Assembly (NCBI RefSeq): GCF_027286325.1
Contig: NZ_CP114588.1
Coordinates: forward strand, 2,009,317-2,073,316
DNA from: Salinivibrio kushneri
GTDB lineage: Bacteria > Pseudomonadota > Gammaproteobacteria > Enterobacterales > Vibrionaceae
DNA length: 64,000 bases
Reading direction: 5' to 3'
Below, one piece after another: positions 11,057-19,591 of the stretch. Within the stretch, counting starts at the first letter, position 1, and every line of letters starts with the position of its first letter. A model generated the notes under the pieces. The model was not told where the DNA came from, did no database searches, and saw only the letters and a list, made by a program, of their open reading frames with translations. The translations under genes and the position numbers were made by a program.

Positions 11057-11825
11057 CCTGTTCCAGTCGCTCCAAATAGGTTAATAAAGTTTTGTAGGCA
11101 AAGACACCACGGCAATTTTTAGCATAGAAGGATGCCGGCATGTGCTTTAAGCTCGCGTCTCGAAATTTGGTATCAATGGGCACGGCTGACGCCCAAACTT
11201 GGTCGCTGTAGCGAATTTTTAATTCCTGTAAAGTCTCTAACGACGCCCGCGTACGCTTGTCGTACATCGTTGGAATGATAGTGAGATTAAAGTTAGAGCT
11301 ACGAGACTTTTGCATGATCTGCAACGTGCGCATCATACGCTCAAGCCCTTTCATCGCCAAAAACTCGGTCTGAACGGGGATCAATACACGATGACTGGCC
11401 GCTAACGCATTGACCATCATCACGCCCAAAATAGGGGGGCAATCAATCAATACATAGTCGTAATCGTCAGCCAATGCATCCAGCGCTTTTTTAAGCACCA
11501 ACCCCATGCCACCACGATTTCCCATCACACGGTCTAAGGTCGCCAGCGACATGTGTGCAGGAATTAAGTCCATATTCTCAAACTGTGTTTTGACAATCAG
11601 CGGATTGACCGTCTCTTTATTGACGGTTTGCAGTTGAAACAAATCAAACAAGCTCGCAGGCAGCTGCTCTGAATCAAAATTCAAATAGGTCGAGAGAGAA
11701 GCGTGTGGATCCGTATCCACTAGCAGGACACGTTTCTTACGCTCACTGATCAATCCTGCCAATGTCACTGTGGTGGTTGTCTTACCAACACCGCCCTTTT
11801 GGTTGGCGATACTCCAGACTATCAA
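11043..11825 (-). CDS. parC: ParC, ParA-like ATPase for polar placement of chemotaxis arrays
   Basis: A P-loop ATPase of the ParA/MinD group that localises to the pole and recruits chemotaxis arrays through ParP in Vibrio. The deviant Walker A is NQKGGVGKTTTT at residues 8-19, the A' region gives LLVDTDPHASLS, and Walker B is YVLIDCPP. The 260-residue length matches ParC. It lies 10 nt after cheB and overlaps parP, so it should be coexpressed with the signalling genes it positions. Confidence 0.92.
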
Positions 11826-11835
11826 GCCCCACTCC

Positions 11836-12972
11836 TTATTTTAAATTCAGCTCAACCATGATGCGTTCGGCGATCCTCTCCAGCGGTAAGTCTTCCGACG
11901 ATATCCCCGCTTTCGCCACTGCTTGCGGCATGCCGTAAACGACACAGCTCTCCTCGTCCTGCGCCCAAATAGTTGATCCCGCGCTTTTTAGCATACGTGC
12001 GCCCTCTCGACCATCTGCGCCCATACCAGTGAGCACCATCGACAACACCTTATCGCCATATATTTTAGCGGCGGAGCCGAAGGTAACATCCACGCAAGGC
12101 TTGTAATTCATCCTCTCCCCGCCGTCGAGAATTTTTAGACGAGCCGCGCCCGGCCTGCCATCAATCATCATCTGCATTCCCCCCGGCGCCAAGTAGGCGT
12201 GCCCAGGCTTAAGCGTGTCACCATCTTTCGCTTCAACGACCGTGATTTTACTCAGTCCATTCAGGCGCTGCGCAAACGCCGATGTGAAGGTGGCAGGCAT
12301 ATGCTGAATCAAGACGATCGGCAGTGGAAAATTTGCGGGTAGTTTGGTCAGTACTTTTTGCAGCGCAACGGGGCCGCCTGTTGACGTGCCAATCGCCATC
12401 AATTGGTAGCGCTTACCGGTTGCTGTGAATCGTGCAGGGGCTTTGGACGACGCGGCCGTGCCCACTGCAGGTCGTGACGCTGGACGCGCAGGCGTTCGCA
12501 CACCACCGGATGGCGATGCCGTTTGCCCTGTTGATGGCTGCGAGGCTGGACGTGTAGCTCGGCGAAGTACGGGTCGCTTGCGCGCAATTTCCAGCACCCG
12601 CTGTTGCAGCAAGCTGGTCGCTTCTTCACGGTTTCGAGCAATATCCTCGAATTTTTTGGGAAGAAAATCGAGCGCGCCCGCCTCAAGCGCATCTAAGGTT
12701 GCTTTCGCCCCGTCATGCGTCAGCGATGAGAACATCAGAATCGGCGTTGGCGTTTGCGCCATTATCTGGCGCACCGCTGAGATACCATCAAGTACTGGCA
12801 TCTCCACATCCATAGTGACAACATCTGGCTTGAGTTGGGCGGTTTTCTCCACCGCTTCCTTGCCATTCACTGCACTATCAATGACCTCCATTCTCGGGTC
12901 GGCATTGATGATTTCACTAACGCGGCGACGGAAGAAGCTGGAGTCATCTACCACCAATACTTTTACTGCCAT
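11836..12972 (-). CDS. cheB: CheB, receptor methylesterase response regulator
   Basis: CheB removes methyl groups from, and deamidates, chemoreceptors during adaptation. A receiver domain (1-120) has the acidic pair Asp9/Asp10 and phospho-acceptor Asp55. A Pro/Ser/Ala-rich linker (about 135-185) leads to the methylesterase domain with the catalytic serine in IGTSTGGP, His in LIQHMP and Asp in GMGADG. The 378-residue length is usual for Vibrio and Pseudomonas CheB. It sits 18 nt after cheA. Confidence 0.96.
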   Translation of the reverse strand: MAVKVLVVDDSSFFRRRVSEIINADPRMEVIDSAVNGKEAVEKTAQLKPDVVTMDVEMPVLDGISAVRQIMAQTPTPILMFSSLTHDGAKATLDALEAGALDFLPKKFEDIARNREEATSLLQQRVLEIARKRPVLRRATRPASQPSTGQTASPSGGVRTPARPASRPAVGTAASSKAPARFTATGKRYQLMAIGTSTGGPVALQKVLTKLPANFPLPIVLIQHMPATFTSAFAQRLNGLSKITVVEAKDGDTLKPGHAYLAPGGMQMMIDGRPGAARLKILDGGERMNYKPCVDVTFGSAAKIYGDKVLSMVLTGMGADGREGARMLKSAGSTIWAQDEESCVVYGMPQAVAKAGISSEDLPLERIAERIMVELNLK

Positions 12973-12990
12973 GGGCGTCCTTTTCTCAAA

Positions 12991-15219
12991 TTAACCTGCG
13001 TAATGTTTCAACAGGTTGGGCACATCCAAGATAAGAGCAATATGACCATCACTGGTGATGGTTGCCCCTGCCATTCCCGGCGTCCCTTGAAGTAGTTCGT
13101 CAAGTGGCTTAATGACCACCTCCTCTTGACCAAACAAGGTGTCTACCACAAATGCGATGCGTTGATGCGCGATTTGCACGATCACCACATGCCCCTTGGT
13201 TTTATCGATGTCGGTTGATCCTTTACATAACCAATCTTGCAAGAAGAAGAGTGGGATCGCTTTATCGCGTACGATTAAGGTTAGCTGCCCATCAACCGTA
13301 TTGGTTCTGGACATATCTAAACTGATAATTTCACTGACATTCGACAGAGGGAACGCAAACGGATTCTCACCGACGCCGACCATCAGAGTTGGCAATATCG
13401 CCAGCGTCAAGGGCACCTTGATTTCCAGAACCGTCCCTCGGCCGAGCTCAGAGTCGATATTAATCGAGCCATTTAGCTTGGTGATGCCGGTTTTCACCAC
13501 ATCCATCCCCACACCACGACCAGAAATATCGGAAATCTCGGTTTTGGTTGAAAAGCCAGGTGCAAAAATCAGGTTGTACGCTTCACTATTACTTAAGCGA
13601 GCCGCCGCTTCTGCATCAAGGACACCACGGTCAACCGCGATGCTCTTCAGCTTTTCAGCATCCATACCGCCACCGTCATCAGCAATAGTCAGGAGAATAT
13701 GATCCCCTTCTTGTGACGCTTTTAGGGTGATGGTACCGACGCGAGGTTTACCCGCTTTTTCACGCTCATCAGGCATTTCAATACCGTGATCCACCGAGTT
13801 ACGTACCAAGTGGACCATAGGGTCAGCCAGCGCCTCGACCAGGTTTTTATCCAGATCGGTGTCTTCGCCCTGCATTTCCAGGACGATTTCTTTTTTCAAG
13901 CTACGTGCTAAGTCACGGACAACGCGGGGGAAGCGGCCAAATACTTTTTTAATTGGCTGCATACGCGTTTTCATCACCGCGCCTTGCAAGTCGGCAGTGA
14001 CCACATCTAGGTTGGTAACCGCCTTGGCCATGCTTTCATCGTTGCTGCTTTGACCCAGACTCACTAAGCGGTTACGCACCAACACCAGCTCACCGACCAT
14101 ATTCATGATGCCGTCAAGCGTGGAGGTATTAACTCGTACCGTTTGTTCTTGTTGAGGGGCGGCCGGCGGCTTCTTCTCAGGTGCCTTTTCTGCCGCAGCA
14201 GGCGCTTTAGCACCCGCGCCGGCACTTTTCGGTGTGCTTTCTTTCGCGGGCTCAGGCTTGCTCGCTTTTTGGGCGGGCGCAGGCTCGGACTTTGGCTGAG
14301 GTTTGGCTTGCGCACCCACCTTATCGGCATCCGCTTTCGCTTTCTCCGCTTCGGCAGCGGGGCCTTTGCCTTTACCGTGCAAATCATCCAAGAGCTTTTC
14401 AAATTCGTCGTCATCAATCAGCTCATCATCACCAGATTGGGATGACGCCGAAGCGGGCTTATCCGATGGCGCTGATGGACTTTCATTGCTTGCGTCGCTT
14501 GCCCCTCCAGCAGGGCCTTTACCTGCACCGTGCAAATCATCAAGCAGTTTTTCGAACTCGTCGTCGGTGATATCGCCGCTGTCGGCCTCGGTGCTTTCCA
14601 CCACCTCAGGCTTCTCCGATCCTGAATCAGATGCCGTGGGAGCTTTTCCCTCACCATGGAGCTGATCGAGCAGCTTGTCGAACTCATCTTGGGTGATCTC
14701 ATCCACTGAATCACCACTGATCGCGCTGTCATCCTGGCTCGCTGCGTCACTTTCAGACGCCTCAGGTTCGGGTTCTGGCTCGGGCTCTGGTTCAGGTGTG
14801 GGCTCTTCGGCCACTGCCTCATCCTCACTCGCCGGTTTCGCATAGCGGTGCAGTGCTTCGAGCAAGGCGCCATCGGCTGGCACTGGCTCTTCGCGGTTTT
14901 GTACCGCGGCGAATTGATCATTCACAGTGTCCAGCGCCTGCAAAATAGTGTCCATCACATCTGATGTCACCTCACGTCCATGATTACGTAAGTTGTCAAA
15001 GACGTTTTCAGCACCGTGACAGGTATCAACCAGCGCATTTAAGCCAAGAAAGCCCGCCCCACCTTTTACCGTGTGGAAGCCGCGGAAAATACTGTTTAGT
15101 AAGTCTGCATCATCAGGGGCACGCTCCAAATCGACCAGCTGCTCAGACATCTGCTCGAGGATCTCTCCCGCTTCAATCAAAAAGTCCTGAAGGATTTCTT
15201 CATCCATCTCAAAGCTCAT
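12991..15219 (-). CDS. cheA: CheA, chemotaxis histidine kinase
   Basis: CheA autophosphorylates and passes phosphate to CheY and CheB. P1 (1-130) holds the phosphorylated His49 in FRGFHTVKGGAG. The region 130-360 is a long Pro/Glu/Ala-rich linker containing three near-identical motifs ending LHGxGK (about 175-194, 217-236 and 268-287). P3 dimerisation lies at about 360-425. P4 ATPase has HLVRNSVDHG (470-479), DDGGGMD (514-520) and GRGVGMD (567-573). P5, the CheW-like domain, runs from about 610 to 742. No ordinary P2 domain is evident. It lies between cheZ and cheB. Confidence 0.96.
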   Translation of the reverse strand: MSFEMDEEILQDFLIEAGEILEQMSEQLVDLERAPDDADLLNSIFRGFHTVKGGAGFLGLNALVDTCHGAENVFDNLRNHGREVTSDVMDTILQALDTVNDQFAAVQNREEPVPADGALLEALHRYAKPASEDEAVAEEPTPEPEPEPEPEPEASESDAASQDDSAISGDSVDEITQDEFDKLLDQLHGEGKAPTASDSGSEKPEVVESTEADSGDITDDEFEKLLDDLHGAGKGPAGGASDASNESPSAPSDKPASASSQSGDDELIDDDEFEKLLDDLHGKGKGPAAEAEKAKADADKVGAQAKPQPKSEPAPAQKASKPEPAKESTPKSAGAGAKAPAAAEKAPEKKPPAAPQQEQTVRVNTSTLDGIMNMVGELVLVRNRLVSLGQSSNDESMAKAVTNLDVVTADLQGAVMKTRMQPIKKVFGRFPRVVRDLARSLKKEIVLEMQGEDTDLDKNLVEALADPMVHLVRNSVDHGIEMPDEREKAGKPRVGTITLKASQEGDHILLTIADDGGGMDAEKLKSIAVDRGVLDAEAAARLSNSEAYNLIFAPGFSTKTEISDISGRGVGMDVVKTGITKLNGSINIDSELGRGTVLEIKVPLTLAILPTLMVGVGENPFAFPLSNVSEIISLDMSRTNTVDGQLTLIVRDKAIPLFFLQDWLCKGSTDIDKTKGHVVIVQIAHQRIAFVVDTLFGQEEVVIKPLDELLQGTPGMAGATITSDGHIALILDVPNLLKHYAG

Positions 15220-15228
15220 AGCGCACCT

Positions 15229-15963
15229 CTAAAAACCCAAACTCGATAATAAATCGTCAACATCATCTTGGCTGTGAACCACGTCATCGCGCTCTTCAGG
15301 GTGAATCACAGGACCCTCAGGGGCTGACTTATCGGTGGTATCATCTGCTTTTTTCGCCGATGCTGCGTCAATCGCAGCGCTATCCATGCCAAAGGCGGTG
15401 AGTATTTCTACCAGCTGTTGCTCAACTTCTTGCACCAATTCAATCACGCGCCGAATAACTTGGCCGGTTAAGTCTTGGAAGTCTTGTGCCATGAGGATTT
15501 CAGTCAGGTGCGCGTGCAATTCTGTCGCGCCCCCTTCTACTTGGGTCAAGAGTTCGTCAATGTTGTGACACAACGACTTAAACTCATCCAAAGCAATCTC
15601 ACCACGCATCAGGCTGTTCCAGTTGGGACGAACGGCTTGCAAGTTGTCTTGTAGCTCGCTTGCGATCGGCATGGTTCGTTCAACCGAATCCATGGTTTTG
15701 TTGGCGGCCAATTCGGTTTTCTGCATGACATACGTGAGCCTGTCGCGAGCGTCAGGGATATCCACGTTAGCCAAATCACTCACTCTAGGATCCAAACGAA
15801 AGTCAGTAATCGAGTCATGTAATTGGCGGGTGAGCTTCCCCACTTCATTAAACAGTGGGTCACGCGCTTCTTTCGCTATTTCGGTAAGAAGCGTATTAGC
15901 GTTATCTTGCTCTCCGTTTTCAAGATACGCGACCAATTGTTTCGCTTGGTCCAGATTGATCAT
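15229..15963 (-). CDS. cheZ: CheZ, CheY-P phosphatase
   Basis: CheZ dephosphorylates CheY-P and shortens the motor signal. The 244 residues are mostly long helices, with the active-site region AQDFQDLTGQVIRRVIELVQEVEQ and, at the extreme C-terminus, an acidic CheY-binding tail (QDDVDDLLSSLGF). A spacer rich in Asp and Lys joins them. It lies 30 nt after cheY and 9 nt before cheA. Confidence 0.95.
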   Translation of the reverse strand: MINLDQAKQLVAYLENGEQDNANTLLTEIAKEARDPLFNEVGKLTRQLHDSITDFRLDPRVSDLANVDIPDARDRLTYVMQKTELAANKTMDSVERTMPIASELQDNLQAVRPNWNSLMRGEIALDEFKSLCHNIDELLTQVEGGATELHAHLTEILMAQDFQDLTGQVIRRVIELVQEVEQQLVEILTAFGMDSAAIDAASAKKADDTTDKSAPEGPVIHPEERDDVVHSQDDVDDLLSSLGF

Positions 15964-15993
15964 GGCGGTTCCTTCTTACTGTGCGCTGGCTGT

Positions 15994-16374
15994 TTACATG
16001 CGCTCGAAAATCTTATCGAGCTTCTCTTTCAACGTAGCGGCAGTAAAAGGTTTAACAATGTAACCATTCACCCCTGCTTGCGCGGCTTCTACAATTTGCT
16101 CGCGCTTCGCCTCAGCGGTGATCATCAATACAGGCAGGTGCTTAAGATCACCGTCCTTGCGGATTTCTTTAAGCAAATCTATCCCCTGCATACCAGGCAT
16201 ATTCCAATCGGTCACGACAAAATCAATACCGCCTTTTTTGAGGATTGGCAGCGCGGTTAAGCCGTCATCCGCTTCAACGGTATTGTTGAAACCTAAGTCA
16301 CGAAGAAGATTCTTTACGATACGGCGCATTGTTGAAAAATCATCAACAACGAGAATTTTCATGTTTTTATCCAA
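15994..16374 (-). CDS. cheY: CheY, motor-binding response regulator (TTG start)
   Basis: CheY-P binds the flagellar switch and changes rotation. The single receiver domain has the acidic pair Asp11/Asp12, phospho-acceptor Asp56 in VVTDWNMPG, conserved Thr in MITAEA and Lys in YIVKPF. A TTG at 16374 is preferred because a strong GGAGG lies 5 nt upstream of it. The next ATG (16362) would be 17 nt from that ribosome site. The TTG start gives 126 residues. Confidence 0.95.
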   Translation of the reverse strand: MDKNMKILVVDDFSTMRRIVKNLLRDLGFNNTVEADDGLTALPILKKGGIDFVVTDWNMPGMQGIDLLKEIRKDGDLKHLPVLMITAEAKREQIVEAAQAGVNGYIVKPFTAATLKEKLDKIFERM

Positions 16375-16417
16375 GGTTGCCTCCGGTGAGGTCTCGTTTT
16401 ATTGTCGAAACAGTTAC

Positions 16418-17143
16418 TTACTCACTATGCCAAGCGGATAGCTTAGCTCTCAAACGTTGCGTAGCCTGACTTTGAATCTGACAGACCCGGGATTCACTGA
16501 CCCCTATCACTGCTCCTATCTCTTTGAGGTTTAATTCCTCATCATAATAAAGAGATAGCACCAGCGCCTCTCTTTCAGGAAGACTTTTGATCGCCGCCGC
16601 TAATGCGGCTTTGAAACTGTCTTCCGCAACACCCTGAAAGGGAGTGTTGTCATTACGGCGACTCTCTGTTGTGAATGCATCTTCAGAGACGCCCAGATCA
16701 TCCATTCCGATCAAACGCCCACAGTTTACATCGTTAAGCGCTTGATGGTACTGCTCTAAGCTCATATCAAGCTTTTCCGCAACCTCTACGTCGGTTGGAT
16801 CCCGACCTAACGCTTTTTCTAGCGATGCGATAGCATCACTGATTGAACGACTCGCCTTGTGGACAGATCGTGGCACCCAATCACCGCGGCGCATATCATC
16901 CAGCATAGCACCGCGAATTCGAATACCAGCATAAGTTTCAAAACTCGCCCCTTTGGAGGGGTCATAATTCTGCTGTGCCTCAAGGAGGCCGACCATACCA
17001 GCTTGGATCAAATCTTCTACTTGAACACTCGGTGGCAAGCGCCCCATCAAGTGATGCGCGATGCGCTTGACCAAACTCGAATAACGCTCAAGTACCGCTT
17101 GGCGATCTGCCCCTGTGCGGCTATACGTGAGCGCTCTATTCAC
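16418..17143 (-). CDS. fliA: FliA, flagellar sigma factor (sigma-28)
   Basis: FliA directs RNA polymerase to late flagellar genes and is held inactive by FlgM until the hook is complete. The 241 residues contain region 2 (LVKRIAHHLMGRLPPSVQVEDLIQAGMVGLLEA), the FliA feature YAGIRIRGAMLDDMRRGDWVPRSV, and region 4 with its helix-turn-helix (LKEIGAVIGVSESRVCQIQSQA). It overlaps flhG by 8 nt and leads into cheY. FliA-type promoters are seen at 43080, 60647 and 62946. Confidence 0.97.
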   Translation of the reverse strand: MNRALTYSRTGADRQAVLERYSSLVKRIAHHLMGRLPPSVQVEDLIQAGMVGLLEAQQNYDPSKGASFETYAGIRIRGAMLDDMRRGDWVPRSVHKASRSISDAIASLEKALGRDPTDVEVAEKLDMSLEQYHQALNDVNCGRLIGMDDLGVSEDAFTTESRRNDNTPFQGVAEDSFKAALAAAIKSLPEREALVLSLYYDEELNLKEIGAVIGVSESRVCQIQSQATQRLRAKLSAWHSE

Positions 17144-18023
17144 GAATTAACTCTCCTGCGTCATCATTTTTGATAAGCAACCGCTCAACAAAAAACTCCA
17201 GATGGCCTCCCGGATTTCGCGGCACCGGCCAGGTCAGCGCTTTGTTCGCCAGCGCATTCATTGCCAATGATGCGGGCGAGCGAGGAAATGCGTCAATGAC
17301 AACTTTTTGTTTTCTCACTGCTTGCCTCACCCTTTCGTCAACGGGAACACATGCTACTAATTCTAGATTAGCATTGAGAAACCTTTCAGTGACTCGCGTT
17401 AATTTTGTGAACAAGTCTCGTCCTTCACGGTAGCTTCTGACCATATTTGCAACAACTTTAAAGCGTGTCACACCATGTTCACGGCTGAGTACTTTAATCA
17501 ATGCATACGCATCAGTAATTGATGTAGGTTCATCACAGACCACAATGACGACATCTTGTGCGGCGCGCGAGAAACTCAGTACCATGTCTGAAATCCCCGC
17601 GGCAGTATCCACTAAGAGTACATCAACCTCTTCTTCGAGTGTACCAAAAGCGCGAATTAAACCAGCATGTTGCGCCGGTGTTAGCTCCGTCATACCTTGA
17701 AGACCAGACGATGCAGGTACGATTTTCATACCGTGCGGACCTTCGAGAATAATATCTTTAAGATCACAGACGCCTTGAAGCACATGAGACAAATTCTTGC
17801 CCGCTCTTAGGCCAAGTAATACATCCACATTGGCAAGGCCAAGGTCGGCATCCAGTACCATGACTTTTTTACCTTGGCGAGCCATAGACGCGGCCATTCC
17901 CAGTGTGACATTGGTTTTCCCTACGCCACCTTTTCCCCCGGTTACGGTAATAACCTTGGTGCGTGACGGATTGGTTAAACGGCGCAGGCCGCTTGCTTGA
18001 TCTTGCATGCTTGTCTCAATCAT
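17136..18023 (-). CDS. flhG: FlhG (FleN), MinD-like regulator of flagellar number
   Basis: A MinD-type ATPase that restricts the number of polar flagella, acting against FlhF and, in Vibrio and Pseudomonas, damping FlrA/FleQ activity. The conserved N-terminal activator helix DQASGLRRL precedes the deviant Walker A GGKGGVGKTNV and the DADLGLANVD stretch. Start 18023 gives 295 residues, the usual length; a further ATG at 18008 is possible. A longer frame reaching 18158 would run deep into flhF and is rejected. It overlaps flhF by 8 nt and fliA by 8 nt. Confidence 0.94.
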   Translation of the reverse strand: MIETSMQDQASGLRRLTNPSRTKVITVTGGKGGVGKTNVTLGMAASMARQGKKVMVLDADLGLANVDVLLGLRAGKNLSHVLQGVCDLKDIILEGPHGMKIVPASSGLQGMTELTPAQHAGLIRAFGTLEEEVDVLLVDTAAGISDMVLSFSRAAQDVVIVVCDEPTSITDAYALIKVLSREHGVTRFKVVANMVRSYREGRDLFTKLTRVTERFLNANLELVACVPVDERVRQAVRKQKVVIDAFPRSPASLAMNALANKALTWPVPRNPGGHLEFFVERLLIKNDDAGELIRE

Positions 18024-19566
18024 AAAAGTCCGCCCCATTCGACTCTGGGACATCACTGTTCCAGAAGTGATTGTGCTGATCCGCACCTGATTCCAACATT
18101 TCACTGGCTTTTCCAACCAGGAACTGTCCCGTGGCTTGGCGGATATCTTCCGGCACACGTTGCCCGTCGGCTAAGTAGGCCACAGGCAGGGCATTTTCGA
18201 TGGTGACACACAACAGTTCACCGAGGCTTAGCGATTCATCGAGTTTGGTCAGAACACATCCCGATAACGGGATGCGGCGAAAATGTTCAATGGTTTCTTG
18301 TAAGACGCGGCGTTGTGATGTCGCCGGTAATACCAGCAGGCTACGAATATGGGAGCCACTATTTTGCATCAGGGTATCGAGCTGTTCCGACAAGCGAAGA
18401 TCACGCTGTCCCATCCCAGCAGTATCTAGCAATATCAAGCGTCTATGACGCAACTGATAAAGGATGTCGGCAAGCTCATCGGCATCTTTAGCCACTTTGA
18501 CTGGACAACCCAAAATACGCCCATAAGTGGCTAACTGTTCATGGGCACCGATACGGAATGTATCTGTGGTCACCAAGGCAATGTCTTCCGGGCCAAACTC
18601 CATTGCGGCTCGCGCCGCCAGCTTAGCAATCGTAGTAGTTTTCCCCACCCCAGTCGGACCAAGCAGTGCTATCACCCCGCCGGTTTCTAGCATATTCTCA
18701 TCAACCGTGATCACTTGGTCGGCAACCAGGTCAAGGAGCGCTTGCCACGCCTCATTCGGTGGTGTTTCTTCTGGGATATAACAGGCCAATTGATCCGCCA
18801 GCTCGGAAGACAGTCCCATACGCTCTAAGCGTTTGATGAGCATGGCGCGTAACGGCTCTCGCCGCTCGACCTCTTGCCACATAAGCCCCGACAACTGGTG
18901 TTCTAATAGGCTTCTAATCGATGCCATTTCCTGACGCATTGCATCAATTTCTTGATGAGAAGCCTGAGATTGACGTCCCTCAAATCGGGACGGATCTAGC
19001 TTGGGCTTGGGCGTCGGCGGAGATGACTGCGAACCGCTCGACTTATTGGCGGCTGTTTGCCAGCCAGAACGACTGCTACTTTTAAGTTGCCGACGAGGCT
19101 CATAACCGCGTCCTAGTGCAGTGGGCCGCTCGTCAGCCCCTGATGGCGATGGGCTCCGTGTTGACTGCTTTTGTTGACGTTGTAGCAATGCGCTCAACGA
19201 GTCAGCTTCTGTTTCTGGTTCAGCGGGCTGAGATTGCTCACGGTACTCATCCAGCATCGCGGAGAAGCGAGGTGGGCGCTTAGTATGACCGTTTTGACGG
19301 CTACCTGCCTGTTGCCGTTGACGCAGTTGCACTTGATCATCCGCTAGTTGGCGGTGCGCCTGAGAATAAGCCTGAGCAGATTGTTGCTGCGCTTTTGGTG
19401 CGGGCTTATCAGGCATTGGCTCTGTATCCGCATCAACCGCCGCGACAATTTCTACGCCGCCTGTCACTTTTTTGTTAGACATGATCACCGCATCAGCGCC
19501 GAGTTCTTCTTTCACTTGGCTTAACGCTGCTCTCATATCCTTTGCAAAAAAACGTTTTATTTTCAA
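18016..19566 (-). CDS. flhF: FlhF, SRP-type GTPase for polar flagellum placement
   Basis: FlhF marks the pole and recruits early flagellar parts such as FliF. The N-terminus (MKIKRFFAKDMRAALSQVKE) is the FlhF signature. A long low-complexity basic and Gln/Ser-rich region (about 55-210) follows. The NG domain has G1 GPTGVGKTTTIAK, the TTDTFRIGAHEQL stretch, G3 LLDTAGMGQRD and the TKLDE specificity motif. The 516-residue length is typical of Vibrio. It lies 25 nt after flhA and overlaps flhG. Confidence 0.96.
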   Translation of the reverse strand: MKIKRFFAKDMRAALSQVKEELGADAVIMSNKKVTGGVEIVAAVDADTEPMPDKPAPKAQQQSAQAYSQAHRQLADDQVQLRQRQQAGSRQNGHTKRPPRFSAMLDEYREQSQPAEPETEADSLSALLQRQQKQSTRSPSPSGADERPTALGRGYEPRRQLKSSSRSGWQTAANKSSGSQSSPPTPKPKLDPSRFEGRQSQASHQEIDAMRQEMASIRSLLEHQLSGLMWQEVERREPLRAMLIKRLERMGLSSELADQLACYIPEETPPNEAWQALLDLVADQVITVDENMLETGGVIALLGPTGVGKTTTIAKLAARAAMEFGPEDIALVTTDTFRIGAHEQLATYGRILGCPVKVAKDADELADILYQLRHRRLILLDTAGMGQRDLRLSEQLDTLMQNSGSHIRSLLVLPATSQRRVLQETIEHFRRIPLSGCVLTKLDESLSLGELLCVTIENALPVAYLADGQRVPEDIRQATGQFLVGKASEMLESGADQHNHFWNSDVPESNGADFYD

Positions 19567-19591
19567 AGCACTGCCCTACTCATAAACGATG

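Noticed and set aside
13196..13702. 168-codon plus-strand frame opposite cheA
   Set aside because: A shadow of the strongly conserved CheA P4/P5 region.
18024..18158. N-terminal extension of FlhG
   Set aside because: It overlaps flhF deeply; the start at 18023 gives the normal 295 residues and the conserved DQASGLRRL near the N-terminus.
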